From NCBI RefSeq assembly GCF_027938815.1, contig NZ_CP115913.1, positions 372,501 to 425,000 of the forward strand: a stretch of DNA of 52,500 nt, written 5' to 3'. A program made the position numbers and the translations under genes. How positions within the stretch are numbered: the stretch's first letter is position 1; each line of letters begins with the position of its first letter. This document shows, piece after piece, positions 50,931 through 52,500 of this stretch. A model generated the notes under the pieces. That model saw nothing but the letters and a program-made list of their open reading frames with translations, was not told where the DNA came from and did no database searches. This stretch comes from Oceanirhabdus sp. W0125-5 (GTDB lineage: Bacteria > Bacillota > Clostridia > Clostridiales > Clostridiaceae).

Positions 50931-50975
50931 ATGATTTGTTCTATGATTATCTTGTACAATTCATTTTTTATAAAT

Positions 50976-51004
50976 AAAAAAACAGCCTTATAAAAGACTG
51001 TTTT
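50976..51004 (-). terminator. Terminator of the rRNA-tRNA operon
   Basis: AAAACAG...CTGTTTT stem with T7 on the minus strand, directly after tRNA-Ala. Confidence 0.8.
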
Positions 51005-51079
51005 GGTGGAGGTAAGGGGATTCGAACCCCTGACCCCCTGCGTGCAAGGCAGGTGCTCTCCCAACTGAGCTATACCCCC
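51004..51079 (-). tRNA. tRNA-Ala (anticodon TGC)
   Basis: 76 nt with CCA; loop CTTGCAC. Last gene of the rRNA operon. Confidence 0.97.
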
Positions 51080-51126
51080 AGGTATTTATTTAAAAGAGTT
51101 ACAGCCTTAAAATAATAAGGCTGTAA

Positions 51127-51203
51127 TGGTGGACCATCAGGGACTCGAACCCCGGACCTACCGGTTATGAGCCGGTTGCTCTAACCAGCTGAGCTAATGG
51201 TCC
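51127..51203 (-). tRNA. tRNA with anticodon CAT (Met or Ile2)
   Basis: 77 nt with CCA; loop CTCATAA. GGACCATTAGCTCAG resembles Firmicute tRNA-Ile(CAT), which TilS modifies, but an elongator tRNA-Met cannot be excluded by eye. Confidence 0.93.
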
Positions 51204-51209
51204 AAATTA

Positions 51210-51326
51210 CCTGGCAACGTCTTACTCTCCCACACCGTCTCCAGTGCAGTACCATCAGCGCTGTGAAGCTTAACAATCCTGTTCGGAATGGGAAGGTGTG
51301 TAACCTTCACGCCATAGTTACCAGAT
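51210..51326 (-). rRNA. rrf: 5S ribosomal RNA
   Basis: About 117 nt, from CTGGTAACTATGGCGTGAAGG to GACGTTGCCAG; typical loop A-C sequences. Lies between 23S and the CAT tRNA. Confidence 0.95.
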
Positions 51327-51375
51327 ATCTATTCAGTTGAAGGATGTTCCTTCAAAATTGCACAAAGTAAGTTAA

Positions 51376-52500
<1,125 letters not shown>

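Overview
The window is low-GC Firmicute DNA, most likely Clostridium sensu stricto. The evidence is AT-rich intergenic DNA, strong AGGAGG ribosome binding sites, a Bacillus/Clostridium-type long SRP RNA, a T-box in front of serS, FloA/NfeD, UPF0182 and NiaR. Most genes lie on the minus strand. The backbone tRNA-Ser/SRP RNA/dnaX at the left, tadA near 9 kb and serS near 42 kb recalls the serS-tadA-scr-dnaX neighbourhood near the Bacillus subtilis origin. If that is the ancestral order, the DNA between serS and tadA has been expanded by several islands.

Left part (1-15.1 kb): partial dnaX, SRP RNA and tRNA-Ser(GGA); a coiled-coil lipoprotein; an M3 peptidase; a set tadA - GHKL histidine kinase - NfeD - FloA - small protein - LytTR response regulator, which looks like a membrane-microdomain module with its own two-component system; a VanW protein; tRNA-Arg(CCT); an oxaloacetate-decarboxylase-type carboxyltransferase; and PepF.

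Lanthipeptide island (15.4-26.2 kb): two half-ABC exporters and an ArsR-type regulator read leftward. Divergent from them are four tandem 50-residue precursor genes, a decayed fifth copy, an 889-residue lyase-kinase-cyclase lanthionine synthetase with intact zinc ligands, and an overlapping S9 prolyl-oligopeptidase. All four precursors carry the same core, CGYT-CGHT-CSIT, a tandem CxxT arrangement. This is the most striking system in the window.

Middle (26.4-29.5 kb): a peptidoglycan-binding-like small protein, a P-loop protein, DUF2922, DUF1659, a sigma-region-4-like protein and a GH73-type glucosaminidase.

Satellite-like element (29489-38403): a compact 8.9-kb integrated element in tRNA-Arg(ACG), bounded by a perfect 38-bp repeat of the tRNA 3' end. 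It encodes integrase, repressor, excisionase-like protein, PrimPol-helicase, a putative scaffold, HK97-type capsid protein, TerS and TerL. I see no portal, protease, tail or lysis gene. Iteron-like GTACYCTAA repeats sit near both ends. It looks like a minimal capsid-encoding phage satellite.

Right part (38.5-52.5 kb): CheX; four tandem tRNA-Ser(TGA)-tRNA-Ser(GCT) units, each with its own promoter and terminator; serS under a T-box with probable UCC specifier; a reduced glp-type FAD oxidoreductase/DUF1667 pair; UPF0182; an HD protein - NiaR - DUF362 ferredoxin operon; a decayed IS605-type tnpB with a retained right-end/omega-RNA-like region; and the 3' end of an rRNA operon (partial 23S, 5S, tRNA-Met/Ile2, tRNA-Ala). 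Three copies of a roughly 250-bp modular hairpin repeat lie in intergenic regions at 13.1, 40.7 and 44.4 kb. All calls come from reading the sequence; no database search was run.
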